The notes beneath the pieces are model-generated. The model was not told the origin of the DNA, made no database searches, and worked only from the letters and a program-made list of their open reading frames with translations. This document shows positions 52,383 to 61,308 of a DNA stretch of 64,000 bases, piece by piece; the first letter of the stretch is position 1, and every line of letters starts with the position of its first letter. Made by a program: the position numbers and the translations under genes. This DNA comes from Bog-756 sp050014755 (lineage in GTDB: Bacteria; Actinomycetota; Acidimicrobiia; Acidimicrobiales; RAAP-2): the NCBI GenBank assembly GCA_050014755.1, contig JBEKCS010000010.1:1-64000 (forward strand), written 5' to 3'.

Positions 52383-52919
52383 TCATCGCGCCGTGCCCAC
52401 CCCGGCGTCGGAGGTGGGCATCCCCTCCGTCGACGACGTGGCCATCCCCCACGACATGAGGCGCATGGCCGGGACGGCCAGCACGGCGTTGGCGACGGCC
52501 ACCACCACCATGATCCGGATCAGGGCCACATGCAGCATCTGGGGCTGACCCAGTACCGAGCCGAGAGCCCCGTAGGTGACCTCGTAGAGGGCGCTCCCGC
52601 CCAGGGCGACCATCGGGGCCAGCCACCACGCGGTGCGGTCCACGGCGATCGTGGCCAGCCCCACGGCGAAGCCCAGGAGACAGCCGACCAGCGCCGACAG
52701 GCCGAACGGGGTGGGGAGGAAGAGGTCGGCCACGAGTCCCGTCCCGAATCCGATGGTCGCCCCGCGGGACGGCCCGCCGATGATGCCGGCGAGGACCGGC
52801 AGGAGCACCATGACGTCGGGGTGGACGCCGCCCACCCGCAGGTCGAGCATGACGGTCTCCTGGACCACCACGAAGACGAAGACGACCAGCGACAGACGGG
52901 CCGCATCGCGCCCGGTCAC
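52383..52919 (-). CDS. mreD: Rod shape-determining membrane protein MreD
   Basis: MreD is a multipass inner-membrane partner of MreC in the elongasome. The 178-aa protein is very hydrophobic with about five transmembrane segments, beginning LSLVVFVFVVVQETVMLDLR, and includes GIIGGPSRGATIGFGTGLVADLFLPTPFG typical of MreD. I chose GTG at 52919, which overlaps the mreC stop as GTGA; GTG at 52934 is in frame but inside mreC. mrdA follows. Confidence 0.92.
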   Translation of the reverse strand: MTGRDAARLSLVVFVFVVVQETVMLDLRVGGVHPDVMVLLPVLAGIIGGPSRGATIGFGTGLVADLFLPTPFGLSALVGCLLGFAVGLATIAVDRTAWWLAPMVALGGSALYEVTYGALGSVLGQPQMLHVALIRIMVVVAVANAVLAVPAMRLMSWGMATSSTEGMPTSDAGVGTAR

Positions 52920-53755
52920 GAACCCGGACCCCACAGGACCACCGACACGTAGCGGAGGTGGGTCAGATCGGCCAGGGGCTGGAGGGTCACCGTCTCCTCG
53001 GACGCGGTGTCCCCGGTGGAGGTCGACTCGACCTGGGCCACAGGGATGCCGGAGGGGAACAGCGCGCCCTGGAGGCCGCTGGTCGTGAAGACCTCGCCGG
53101 CGGTGAGCGGCGTGTTGGGGGGCACCAGTTCGGCGGTGAGCGGCTTGCCCGAGCCGGTGCCGTCCAGGACGGCGAGGGAGCTCGGGGACGGGCCGTAGCG
53201 GACACCGACGGCCGACTGGCCGTCGGTGACCAGCCGCACGGTGGCGGTGTGGTGGCTGACCTCCACCACCTGGCCGACCAGGCCACCGGCCCCGACCACG
53301 GGCATCCCGAGCTGCACCCCGTCGCTCCGGCCCACGTCGATGTCGATGGTGGCGGCGAAGTCGCTGGTCCCGAAGTCGGTGACCTCGGCCGGAACCGCCT
53401 GGAGGTTGCCGAGGAAGGGCAGATCGAGCAGTGCCGACAGTTGCCGGAGGGCCTGTGCCTGGTCGGTCGTGGCCGCGTTCTCCATCTTCAACTGGCCGAC
53501 TTCGGCCTGGAGCTTCTGATTCTGCTCCCGGACGGCTCCGTAGTGGACCGAACCGGCGAGGAAGCTGCCGATGGGCTCGACGACGGCATCGACCCCGGAG
53601 CGGATCGGCGCGAACGCGTCGGAGGCCGCCGAACGGGCTCCGGAGGTGACGACGTGCAGGCCCCCACGGGCATCCAGGGTGATGATGGTTACCGCGGCGA
53701 GGACCAACAGCAGGAGTGTCGTCCGGGGGCGACGGGAACGCCGCGGCATCGCCAC
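52916..53755 (-). CDS. mreC: Rod shape-determining protein MreC
   Basis: MreC is an extracytoplasmic scaffold of the elongasome. The 279-aa protein has an N-terminal transmembrane segment after a basic start (TTLLLLVLAAVTIITLDA), a coiled-coil region (REQNQKLQAEVGQLKMENA) and the beta-rich MreC core (DVGRSDGVQLGMPVVGAGGLVGQVVEV). It lies 22 bp after mreB and overlaps mreD by 4 bp. Confidence 0.94.
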   Translation of the reverse strand: MAMPRRSRRPRTTLLLLVLAAVTIITLDARGGLHVVTSGARSAASDAFAPIRSGVDAVVEPIGSFLAGSVHYGAVREQNQKLQAEVGQLKMENAATTDQAQALRQLSALLDLPFLGNLQAVPAEVTDFGTSDFAATIDIDVGRSDGVQLGMPVVGAGGLVGQVVEVSHHTATVRLVTDGQSAVGVRYGPSPSSLAVLDGTGSGKPLTAELVPPNTPLTAGEVFTTSGLQGALFPSGIPVAQVESTSTGDTASEETVTLQPLADLTHLRYVSVVLWGPGS

Positions 53756-53777
53756 GAGAACGCGGACGCCCCGGCGG

Positions 53778-54809
53778 TCAGCGGCCCGACGAGGTGATGA
53801 GGACCTGCTTCAAGGCCTCGAACTCCTCGAGGCACTGTCCACTGCCGATGGCCACACAGTTCAACGGGTCACGGGCCACCACGATGGGCATGCCCGTCTC
53901 CTGGGTCAGTCGGCTCTCGAGCCCGTGCAGGAGCGCACCGCCACCGGTGAGGACGATGCCCTGCTCCATGATGTCGGCGGCCAGCTCCGGCGGGGTCCGG
54001 TCCAGGGTCACCTTGACCGCGTCGACGATGGCCGAGACCGGCTCGTCGATGGCCTGGCGGATCTCCTGGGTCGAGATGACCACCGTCTTGGGAAGACCGG
54101 TCACCAGGTCGCGGCCCCGGATCTCGGCGTGCAACTCCTCCTCGAGCTCGTAGGCCGACCCGAGTGCGATCTTGATCTCCTCGGCCGTGCGCTCGCCCAA
54201 TGCCAGGCTGTACTCCTTCTTGACGAACGACACGATGGCCTCGTCCAGCTCGTCACCGCCGATGCGGATCGACTGGCTGGTCACGATGCCGCCCAGCGAG
54301 ATGACCGCCACCTCGGTGGTTCCACCCCCGATGTCCACCACCATGTTGCCCGTGGGCTCGTGCACCGGCAGCCCGGCGCCGATGGCCGCGGCCATGGGCT
54401 CCTCGATGATGTACGCCTTGCGGGCCCCGGCATACTCCGCGGCCTCCATGACGGCGCGCTGCTCGACCCCGGTGATGCCCGACGGGACGCAGATCACCAT
54501 GCGGGGCTTGGCGAACCGCCGCTGGTGGACGCGGTGGATGAAGTACCGGAGCATCTTTTCGCAGATCTCGAAGTCGGCGATGACCCCGTCCTTCAGCGGA
54601 CGGATGGCCTGGATGTGGCTGGGGGTACGGCCGATCATCCGCTTGGCCTCCGCGCCGACGGCCAGCGGGCGGCCGTCCTTGGTGTTGACCGCCACCACCG
54701 ACGGCTCGTTCAACACGATGCCCCGGCCGCGCACGTACACGAGCGTGTTGGCGGTTCCGAGGTCCACGGCCATGTCGCGCCCAAGAAGGGAGAAACTGTT
54801 GTCGCGCAT
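53778..54809 (-). CDS. mreB: Rod shape-determining protein MreB (actin-like)
   Basis: MreB polymerises under the membrane and directs lateral wall synthesis. The 343-aa protein has the ATP-binding phosphate-1 motif MAVDLGTANTLVYVRG, phosphate-2 VVDIGGGTTEVAVISLGG and the adenosine motif VLTGGGALLHGL. GAAGGAG lies 10 nt before the ATG. The 240 bp upstream, to ndk, hold no gene and no obvious hairpin. Its presence suggests rod morphology, whereas some actinobacteria lack mreB. Confidence 0.96.
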   Translation of the reverse strand: MRDNSFSLLGRDMAVDLGTANTLVYVRGRGIVLNEPSVVAVNTKDGRPLAVGAEAKRMIGRTPSHIQAIRPLKDGVIADFEICEKMLRYFIHRVHQRRFAKPRMVICVPSGITGVEQRAVMEAAEYAGARKAYIIEEPMAAAIGAGLPVHEPTGNMVVDIGGGTTEVAVISLGGIVTSQSIRIGGDELDEAIVSFVKKEYSLALGERTAEEIKIALGSAYELEEELHAEIRGRDLVTGLPKTVVISTQEIRQAIDEPVSAIVDAVKVTLDRTPPELAADIMEQGIVLTGGGALLHGLESRLTQETGMPIVVARDPLNCVAIGSGQCLEEFEALKQVLITSSGR

Positions 54810-55049
54810 CAGAGATGCACTCCTTCGATCATCGGCCTGGAGGACGCAGGATCGCGTGACCAGGGCGGGCTTCCGCTGCGCAGTGACGTCGAGGCAGCTG
54901 GCATGTGGCCCTCAGGCTAGGGGAATCGGCAGGGCGACACAAGAGCGGTCCGGCTTCCCGACGTCCCCGGCAGGCTTCCGTTCCAGGTCGGAGGAGCAGG
55001 CCCGGTCCGATCCCGGTCCCGCCGGGGTCGGCTCCGCCAGGGCCGGGGC

Positions 55050-55457
55050 CTACAGTCCGGGGAAGAAGAGCTCGATCTCCCTGGCGGCCGACTCGTCGGA
55101 GTCGGAGCCGTGCACCAGGTTCTCGCCCATGGCGAGGGCCAGGTCGCCCCGGATGGTGCCCGGGGCGGCGTCGACCGGATTGGTGGCGCCCATCAGGTTG
55201 CGCACCACCTTGTAGGTGTCGTCCGGGCCTTCGACCACCATCACCAGCACCGGGGACCGGGTGATGAAGGTGACCAGCTCGTCGAAGAAGGGCTTCCCGT
55301 CATGCTCGGCATAGTGCCGGCGGGCCACGTCGGCCGTCAGGGTGCGCAGCTCGGCGGCCACCAGGCGGAGGCCCTTGCGCTCGAGGCGGTCGATGATCTC
55401 ACCGGACAGTCCGCGTTCCACGGCGTCGGGCTTGGCAATGACAAGGGTTCGTCCCAC
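55050..55457 (-). CDS. ndk: Nucleoside diphosphate kinase
   Basis: Ndk equalises NTP and dNTP pools by a phospho-His intermediate. The 135-aa protein has the active-site NLVHGSDSDESAAREI (His near 115), NLMGATNPVDAAPGTIRGDLA and the N-terminal TLVIAKPDAVERGLSGEI. The start is GTG. A TAGCCT 9 nt upstream is a weak candidate -10. About 100 bp separate it from folC upstream. Confidence 0.97.
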   Translation of the reverse strand: MGRTLVIAKPDAVERGLSGEIIDRLERKGLRLVAAELRTLTADVARRHYAEHDGKPFFDELVTFITRSPVLVMVVEGPDDTYKVVRNLMGATNPVDAAPGTIRGDLALAMGENLVHGSDSDESAAREIELFFPGL

Positions 55458-55555
55458 AAGCGGGGCAGGCTAGCCGACGTCGCGGGGCCGTCGGCGCGCA
55501 CCCGCCTCGTTGCCCGTCCCTGATGCGGCCACCGCCTCTCCGTTCCTGGCGCGGA

Positions 55556-56875
55556 TCACCCCGGCTCGCGGAGCAGGGCCTCCCGGGCATCGGCGACCAC
55601 GTACAACGATCCGCACACCACCACCCGGTCGTCGGGTCCCGACCGTTCGACCGCACGCCGGACGGCCTCGGCCGGACTGGCCGCGACCAGCACCTCCATG
55701 CCCAACGAGGACGCCGCCGTGGCGACCGCGCCGACCGGTAGCGCGCGCGGACTGTCGGGCGCGCAGGCGATGACCGACCGGACACCGGCGGACACCAGGG
55801 CGTCGAGCATCGCCGTGGGGTCCCGCCCGGTCAGCATCCCGACGACCGCGGTGGTCTCCCCGTCGGTCGCGAACTCGTCGGTCAGCGAGCGGGCCAGCAT
55901 CATCATGCCGGCCGCATTGTGGGCCCCGTCGACCAGCACCAGCGGATGCCGGGAGATCACCTCCAGGCGACCGGGGACCCGGACACCGGCCAGTCCCTCC
56001 TCGACCACGTCCTCGGGGAGCGGCGAGCCGAAGAAGGCCTCGGTGGCGGCCACGGCGCAGGCGGCGTTGTCACCCTGATGGCTTCCGTGCAGGGGTATCA
56101 GCAGCTCGCCATAGGCGGCACCCGGGGTGCGCAGATCGACCAGTCGGCCCCCGACGGCCATCCGGTTGGAGGTACAGGCGAAGTCGATTCCCCGGACCCA
56201 GAACTCCCGGCAGCCGACCTCGTCGGCCGCCCGTCGGAACAGGGCGATGAGGGACGGGTCGGTCTCCCCGACGATCGCCGCGCCCCCGGTCGTGAAGATC
56301 CCGGCCTTGTCCCGGGCGATGTCCTCCAGGGTGGGCCCGAGCACCTCGGTGTGGTCATAGCTGATGTTGGTGACCACCGATACCGCGGCGTTGACGATGT
56401 TGGTGCAGTCCCAGGTACCGCCGAGCCCGACCTCGACCACGGCGACGTCGACCGCCTCGTCGGCGAACCAGGCGAGCGCCGCGGCGGTGAGGAGCTCGAA
56501 GCGGGTGGGGGGCTCGTCCATGAACCCTTCGATCCGGGCGAGCGAGTCGAGCACCTCGGCGAAGGACTCGTCGTCGATGGGCTCGCCGTTACGGGCGATC
56601 CGCTCGTTGACCCGGGACAGGTTGGGACTGGTGTAGGTGCCGACCGTCAGGCCCATCGCGACGAGCAGCGAGGTGGTCATGGCCGCCGTCGAACCCTTGC
56701 CGTTGGTCCCGGTGATGTGGACGACCGGGTAGGCGGTGTAGGGGTCGCCGAGCAACTCGGCCAACGCCCGCATCCGGTCGAGCGTCGGGACCGAGCGCCG
56801 GGTCGGCATGGACGACTCGAAGTCGATGTGGGCGTCCAACCAGGCGAGGGCCTCGGGAAGGTCGGAGAAGGTCAC
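55556..56875 (-). CDS. folC: Bifunctional folylpolyglutamate synthase / dihydrofolate synthase
   Basis: FolC adds glutamate to folates. From GTG at 56875 the protein is 439 aa, a Mur-ligase-fold enzyme with the ATP loop HITGTNGKGSTAAMTTSLL near residue 55, conserved SPNLSRVNERI, the Mg-binding EVGLGGTWDCTN and a C-terminal domain with LVLVDGAHNAAGM. Longer frames into the clpX end lack homology. It follows clpX by 50 bp, an order common in actinobacteria (clpX-folC). Confidence 0.94.
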   Translation of the reverse strand: MTFSDLPEALAWLDAHIDFESSMPTRRSVPTLDRMRALAELLGDPYTAYPVVHITGTNGKGSTAAMTTSLLVAMGLTVGTYTSPNLSRVNERIARNGEPIDDESFAEVLDSLARIEGFMDEPPTRFELLTAAALAWFADEAVDVAVVEVGLGGTWDCTNIVNAAVSVVTNISYDHTEVLGPTLEDIARDKAGIFTTGGAAIVGETDPSLIALFRRAADEVGCREFWVRGIDFACTSNRMAVGGRLVDLRTPGAAYGELLIPLHGSHQGDNAACAVAATEAFFGSPLPEDVVEEGLAGVRVPGRLEVISRHPLVLVDGAHNAAGMMMLARSLTDEFATDGETTAVVGMLTGRDPTAMLDALVSAGVRSVIACAPDSPRALPVGAVATAASSLGMEVLVAASPAEAVRRAVERSGPDDRVVVCGSLYVVADAREALLREPG

Positions 56876-56925
56876 GAGGGGGGCGGGGTCGCACGGCGCT
56901 CCGAACGGGAGCGGTGCACGAATCC

Positions 56926-58209
56926 CTAGGAGGCAGCCCGTCGGCTGCGGCTCGCCTTGGCCGGCGGGCTGTTGAGGGGCACCAGGGTGGGGTGGACCTT
57001 GTCGAGCACGACCGCCCGGTCCACCACGCACTTGGAGATGTCGGTCCGGCTGGGGAGGTCGTACATGACCTCGAGGAGGACCTCCTCGAGGATGGCCCGC
57101 AGGCCTCGGGCACCGGTACCCCGCAGCAGGGCCTGTTCGGCCACGGCCTCCAGCGCATCGTCGGTGAACTCGAGCTCGACGTGGTCGAGCTCGAAGGTCC
57201 GCTTGTACTGGCGGGTGAGGGCGTTCTTGGGCTCCACCAGGATGCGGATCAGCGCCTCCTTGTAGAGGTGGGACACCGCGCTGACGACGGGCAGCCGGCC
57301 GATGAACTCGGGGATCAGCCCGAACTTCATCAGGTCCTCGGGCAACACGTGACGGAGCAGCTCCGAATCGTCACGCTCGGACGCCTTGCGCACCTCGGCG
57401 CGGAACCCCATGCCCTTTCGGCCGATGCGGTTCTCGATGATGGTGTCGATCCCGGCGAAGGCACCGCCGCAGATGAACAGGATGTTGGTGGTGTCGATCT
57501 GGATGAACTCCTGGTGCGGGTGCTTGCGCCCGCCCTGGGGAGGCACCGATGCCGTGGTGCCCTCGAGAATCTTCAGCAGTGCCTGCTGGACCCCTTCACC
57601 CGAGACGTCCCGGGTGATCGAAGGGTTTTCCGACTTGCGGGCGATCTTGTCGATCTCGTCGATGTAGATGATGCCCGTCTCGGCCCGCTTGACGTCGTAG
57701 TCGGCCGCCTGGATGAGTTTGAGGAGGATGTTCTCGACGTCCTCGCCCACGTAGCCCGCTTCGGTCAGCGCCGTGGCGTCCGCGATGGCGAAGGGCACGT
57801 TGAGCATCCGGGCCAGCGTCTGGGCGAGGAGGGTCTTCCCGCAGCCGGTGGGGCCGAGGAGGAGGATGTTCGACTTGGCCAGCTCGACGTCGTTGTCGTG
57901 GGCCCCGTTGTTACCGGCCTGGACCCGCTTGTAGTGGTTGTAGACGGCGACCGACAGGATCTTCTTGGCGTACTCCTGCCCGATCACGTAGTCGTTGAGG
58001 AACTCGTAGATCTCCTTGGGCTTCGGCAGCTCGTCGAAGCTCAACTCGGTGGTGTCGGCCAGCTCCTCGGCGATGATGTCGTTGCACAGTTCGATGCATT
58101 CGTCGCAGATGTAGACGCCTGGACCGGCGATCAACTTCTTGACCTGCTTCTGGGACTTGCCGCAGAAGCTGCACTTCACCAGATCGCCACCGTCTCCGAA
58201 TTTCGCCAC
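56926..58209 (-). CDS. clpX: ATP-dependent Clp protease ATP-binding subunit ClpX
   Basis: ClpX unfolds substrates for ClpP. The 427-aa protein has the N-terminal zinc domain (CSFCGKSQKQVKKLIAGPG and CDECIELC), Walker A (LLLGPTGCGKTLLAQ), Walker B (GIIYIDEIDKIARK) and the arginine-bearing sensor region. The GTG start is preceded by CGAGGAAC. It is separated from clpP by 180 bp that hold no gene. Confidence 0.97.
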   Translation of the reverse strand: MAKFGDGGDLVKCSFCGKSQKQVKKLIAGPGVYICDECIELCNDIIAEELADTTELSFDELPKPKEIYEFLNDYVIGQEYAKKILSVAVYNHYKRVQAGNNGAHDNDVELAKSNILLLGPTGCGKTLLAQTLARMLNVPFAIADATALTEAGYVGEDVENILLKLIQAADYDVKRAETGIIYIDEIDKIARKSENPSITRDVSGEGVQQALLKILEGTTASVPPQGGRKHPHQEFIQIDTTNILFICGGAFAGIDTIIENRIGRKGMGFRAEVRKASERDDSELLRHVLPEDLMKFGLIPEFIGRLPVVSAVSHLYKEALIRILVEPKNALTRQYKRTFELDHVELEFTDDALEAVAEQALLRGTGARGLRAILEEVLLEVMYDLPSRTDISKCVVDRAVVLDKVHPTLVPLNSPPAKASRSRRAAS

Positions 58210-58389
58210 GTCGGTTCCTCGTGTCCTTCTGTCGGCGGTCCCTGGTTCTCGACCGAACGCTCTCTACCTGTGACCAATCAACCCGTCCCCCGGCCGAACT
58301 GGACCGGGTGACCCTGCGAAAGCGGCTGCGCCGTCCGGACCACCAACCCTAGCGGCTGGGATGGCGCAGTCCAGACTTCTGCGCCTCTC

Positions 58390-59043
58390 CTAGGCCGCCC
58401 CGATGGCGTCCAGCGGCAATGCGTCCCGGGCCGAGATGACCTCGTCGATCAGCCCGTACTCGACAGCCTCGGCCGCTGTCATGATGAAATCGCGGTCGGT
58501 GTCCTTCGAGACCCGCTCGGCGCTCTGGCCGGTGTCGTCGGCGAGCATCCCGTTGAGCAGGTCCCGCATGCGGAGGATCTCCTTGGCCTGCAGCTCGATG
58601 TCGCTCGCCTGGCCCTCGACCCCGCCGAAGGGCTGATGGAGGAGGATCCGCGCGTGGGGAAGGGCGAACCGCTTCCCGTGGGTTCCCGCCCCGAGGAGCA
58701 CGGCGGCGGCGGAGGCCGCCTGTCCGAAGCAGAACGTGGACACGTCGGGCTTGATGTACTTCATGGTGTCGTAGATGGCGAAGAGCGCCGTGATGTCGCC
58801 ACCGGGCGAATTGATGTAGAGGTGGATGTCCTTGTCCGACTCCTCCGACTCCAAGAAGAGGAGTTGGGCACAGACCAGGTTGGCGACGGTGTCGTTGATC
58901 GGGGTACCGAGAAAGATGATCCGCTCGCGGAGCAGTCGCGAGAACAGGTCGTAGTTGCGCTCCCCCCGGCTGGTGGACTCGACGACCCACGGCACGCTGT
59001 ACGCCTGCCCATCGATCGACCTGCTTGCCTCCGTGAAACTCAC
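58390..59043 (-). CDS. clpP: ATP-dependent Clp protease proteolytic subunit
   Basis: ClpP is the serine peptidase of the Clp machine. From GTG at 59043, overlapping the tig stop as GTGA, it is 217 aa. Catalytic Ser lies in FGQAASAAAVLLGAGT, His in ALPHARILLHQP and Asp in SKDTDRDF. VVESTSRGERNYDLFSRLLRERIIFLG is the standard N-terminal block. The AASAAAV loop resembles actinobacterial ClpP2 rather than the AASMGA type. Longer frames are tig shadow. I found only this one clpP between tig and clpX. Confidence 0.95.
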   Translation of the reverse strand: MSFTEASRSIDGQAYSVPWVVESTSRGERNYDLFSRLLRERIIFLGTPINDTVANLVCAQLLFLESEESDKDIHLYINSPGGDITALFAIYDTMKYIKPDVSTFCFGQAASAAAVLLGAGTHGKRFALPHARILLHQPFGGVEGQASDIELQAKEILRMRDLLNGMLADDTGQSAERVSKDTDRDFIMTAAEAVEYGLIDEVISARDALPLDAIGAA

Positions 59044-60386
59044 TCCGAGTCCTCCTCGCCCTGGTTCACCAACAGGTCGTCCCGCGCTACGGGCTTCCCG
59101 TTCTCGTCGACCAATTCGACTGTATCCATTAGCCATCGCATCGCTTTGGCCTTACGCCGGTCCGAGCGTACCGCCGAGAGCCGTCCGGCCAGTTCCAGTT
59201 GCTTGCGTACCTGGTCGACGTCCATCTCCAGGCGGCTGGCCATGGCGGCCAACTCCTCGTCGAGCTCCTCGTCGGTGACCTCGACGGCCTCGGCCTCGAC
59301 GAGCGCCCGCAGGGCGAGATCCGCCTTGACGCTGTGCAACGCACCGGCGCGCAGCTCGTCCAGGAACTCCTCCTCACTGCGTCCCGTGACCCCGAGGAAC
59401 TGGCCCAGACTCATACCCTGGCCTTCGAGGCGATGGTTGAGGTCGTGGATGCGCTCGCGCAGCTCTTCGAGGACCAGCTGCTCGGGGATCTCCTCGGTCA
59501 CCAGTTCGACCAGGGCATCGACGGTCTTCTGCTGGAGCGCCATCTGGGCCTCCACGATGCGGCGCTGGCGCAAGCGCTCGACGATGTCGGCCCGCAACTC
59601 GTCCAGTGTGGCGAACTCGGACGCTTCGGCGGCCCACTCGTCGTCGGCGTCGGGCAGGACGAGCTCCTTCACGTCCTTGACGTCGACGGTGAACGACACG
59701 GTCTGGTCGAGTGCTTCGATGTCGGCGTCGAAGGTCACGGTGTCGCCGGCCTTCGTGCCGAGCAACTGGTCGTCGAGGCCGGGGACCACACTGTCGGTGC
59801 CCACTTCGTAGAGGAAGTCGTCGGCGGTGAGGTCGGCGTCGTCGCCACCTTCGTCCACCTCCGGCCGGATACCGCGTATGTCGATCGTCACCTGGTCGCC
59901 GGTCTGGACCGGCCGGGACACCTCGACCAGCTCACCCGACGTCGCCCGGAGCCGGTCGATCTGGGCGGTGGCCTCTGCGTCGGTGATCTCGAGGCTCGGA
60001 ACGGTGACCACCAGGCCCCCGTAGCCGGGGATGGCCACGATCGGCCGGACCAGGACCACGGCCTCGAACGAGACCGGCCCGGACTCCTCGCCGGCGGTGA
60101 CGTCGATGTCCGGCTGGTCGATCGGGTCGACCTCGGTTTCGGTCACGGCACGCGAGTAGTACTCGGGAAGCGCTTCGCGGATGGCCTCGCTCCGGAGAGC
60201 GCCCGCCCCGCCCATCCTGGTCTCGAGCACCTTCCGGGGGACCTTTCCGGGCCGGAACCCGGGCACCCGGACCTCGCGTGACAGACGTTTCATCACGTCA
60301 TCGAGGGCTTCGTCGATCTCTCCCTCGTCGATCTCGACGGTGAGACGGACCTTGTTGCCCTCCTCGGGCGCTGCTGTTGCTCGCAT
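59040..60386 (-). CDS. tig: Trigger factor
   Basis: Trigger factor is the ribosome-bound chaperone with prolyl isomerase activity. The 448-aa protein has the ribosome-binding N-domain (VKRLSREVRVPGFRPGKVP-like motif), an FKBP-type domain (GDQVTIDIRG, VVPGLDDQLLGTKAGDTV) and the helical C-domain. ATG at 60386 is chosen because it begins the typical domain; a TACACT 11 nt upstream is a plausible -10. The upstream frame to 60497 lacks homology. clpP overlaps its stop. Confidence 0.95.
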   Translation of the reverse strand: MRATAAPEEGNKVRLTVEIDEGEIDEALDDVMKRLSREVRVPGFRPGKVPRKVLETRMGGAGALRSEAIREALPEYYSRAVTETEVDPIDQPDIDVTAGEESGPVSFEAVVLVRPIVAIPGYGGLVVTVPSLEITDAEATAQIDRLRATSGELVEVSRPVQTGDQVTIDIRGIRPEVDEGGDDADLTADDFLYEVGTDSVVPGLDDQLLGTKAGDTVTFDADIEALDQTVSFTVDVKDVKELVLPDADDEWAAEASEFATLDELRADIVERLRQRRIVEAQMALQQKTVDALVELVTEEIPEQLVLEELRERIHDLNHRLEGQGMSLGQFLGVTGRSEEEFLDELRAGALHSVKADLALRALVEAEAVEVTDEELDEELAAMASRLEMDVDQVRKQLELAGRLSAVRSDRRKAKAMRWLMDTVELVDENGKPVARDDLLVNQGEEDSE

Positions 60387-60573
60387 ACGAATAGAGGAGT
60401 GTACCGGCACCCGGGCATCGCTTTTTCCGCAACCGGAGGTCGTCCCGTCCGCCCCCGCCGCCACTGGCCCCACGACCCCGAGGGCCGTCTCCCCCACTCC
60501 GCGACGGCGCCGGGTCGGGGCGGACCGGTGCGGTGCGGGGTCGCCGGATTCCGGGACCGGAGGGGCCCTCGGT

Positions 60574-61062
60574 TCAGCCGGGGAGATTCGCCTCGATGGC
60601 GTCGATGACCTCAGGCGCCTCCGGATCCACCATCGGTCGGAACCGATGGAGGACCGTCCCGTCGGGCGAGACGAGGAACTTCTCGAAATTCCACTGGATG
60701 TCGCCGGCCTCGCCGTCGGCGTCGGGGAAGGCGGTGAGCTCTTCGTAGACGGGATTGCGGTCGTCCCCGTTGACGTCGATCTTCTCGAACAGGGGGAAGG
60801 TGACCCCGTAGGTCGTCGAGCAGAAGGTGGCGATCTCGTCGGAGGTGCCCGGCTCTTGGGCGCCGAACTGGTTGCACGGGAACCCGAGGACTGTGAATCC
60901 CTTGTCCCCGTAGGTCTTCTGGAGTCGCTCGAGTCCCTCGTACTGCGGGGTCAACCCGCACTTCGAGGCGACGTTCACCAGGAGGACCGTCTTGCCCCGA
61001 TAGTCGCCGACGGAGGCGGGTTCGCCCGACAGCGTATGGAGTGGCACGTCGTGGATGGTCAT
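60574..61062 (-). CDS. Glutathione peroxidase-family thiol peroxidase
   Basis: The 162-aa protein reduces peroxides; most bacterial members use thioredoxin instead of glutathione. Peroxidatic Cys35 lies in NVASKCGLTPQYEGLE; the Gln is in FPCNQFGAQEPG and the Trp in WNFEKFLV, completing the catalytic set with Cys rather than selenocysteine. A second Cys (CNQFG) is also present. ATG at 61062 is 6 nt after a -10-like TACACT; the 18-residue upstream extension is therefore rejected. Confidence 0.94.
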   Translation of the reverse strand: MTIHDVPLHTLSGEPASVGDYRGKTVLLVNVASKCGLTPQYEGLERLQKTYGDKGFTVLGFPCNQFGAQEPGTSDEIATFCSTTYGVTFPLFEKIDVNGDDRNPVYEELTAFPDADGEAGDIQWNFEKFLVSPDGTVLHRFRPMVDPEAPEVIDAIEANLPG

Positions 61063-61068
61063 ACCCAG

Positions 61069-61074
61069 AGTGTA
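61069..61074 (-). promoter_or_regulatory. Candidate -10 box for the peroxidase (leaderless type)
   Basis: TACACT on the minus strand, exactly 6 nt before ATG 61062. It lies in the 246-bp gap shared with the divergent GGDEF gene. Confidence 0.5.
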
Positions 61075-61308
61075 GGACGACGCCCGTGGTCCCGGCCGGT
61101 TCGACGGACCGGTCATCGGGCACGGCGCGGTATCCGGGGCCCCTCCGTGGGACGGGCGGGCGCCTCGGACGGGCGGCGTCGCGGCACGCCTGCCCGGCGC
61201 ACGAGGAGGCGCCCGAGGCTAAAGCACGGGGGGGCGCAGGACGATGAACGGTGGCAGAGGCGGTCGCACGCTCGCGACCTCGAGGACGCTACAGATCGGA
61301 CGGGGACT

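Noticed and set aside
47972..52459. 1,495-codon plus-strand frame opposite the radical SAM and PBP2 genes
   Set aside because: It is antisense to two genes with clear motifs and has a dipeptide-biased His/Gly/Asp composition typical of frame shadows.
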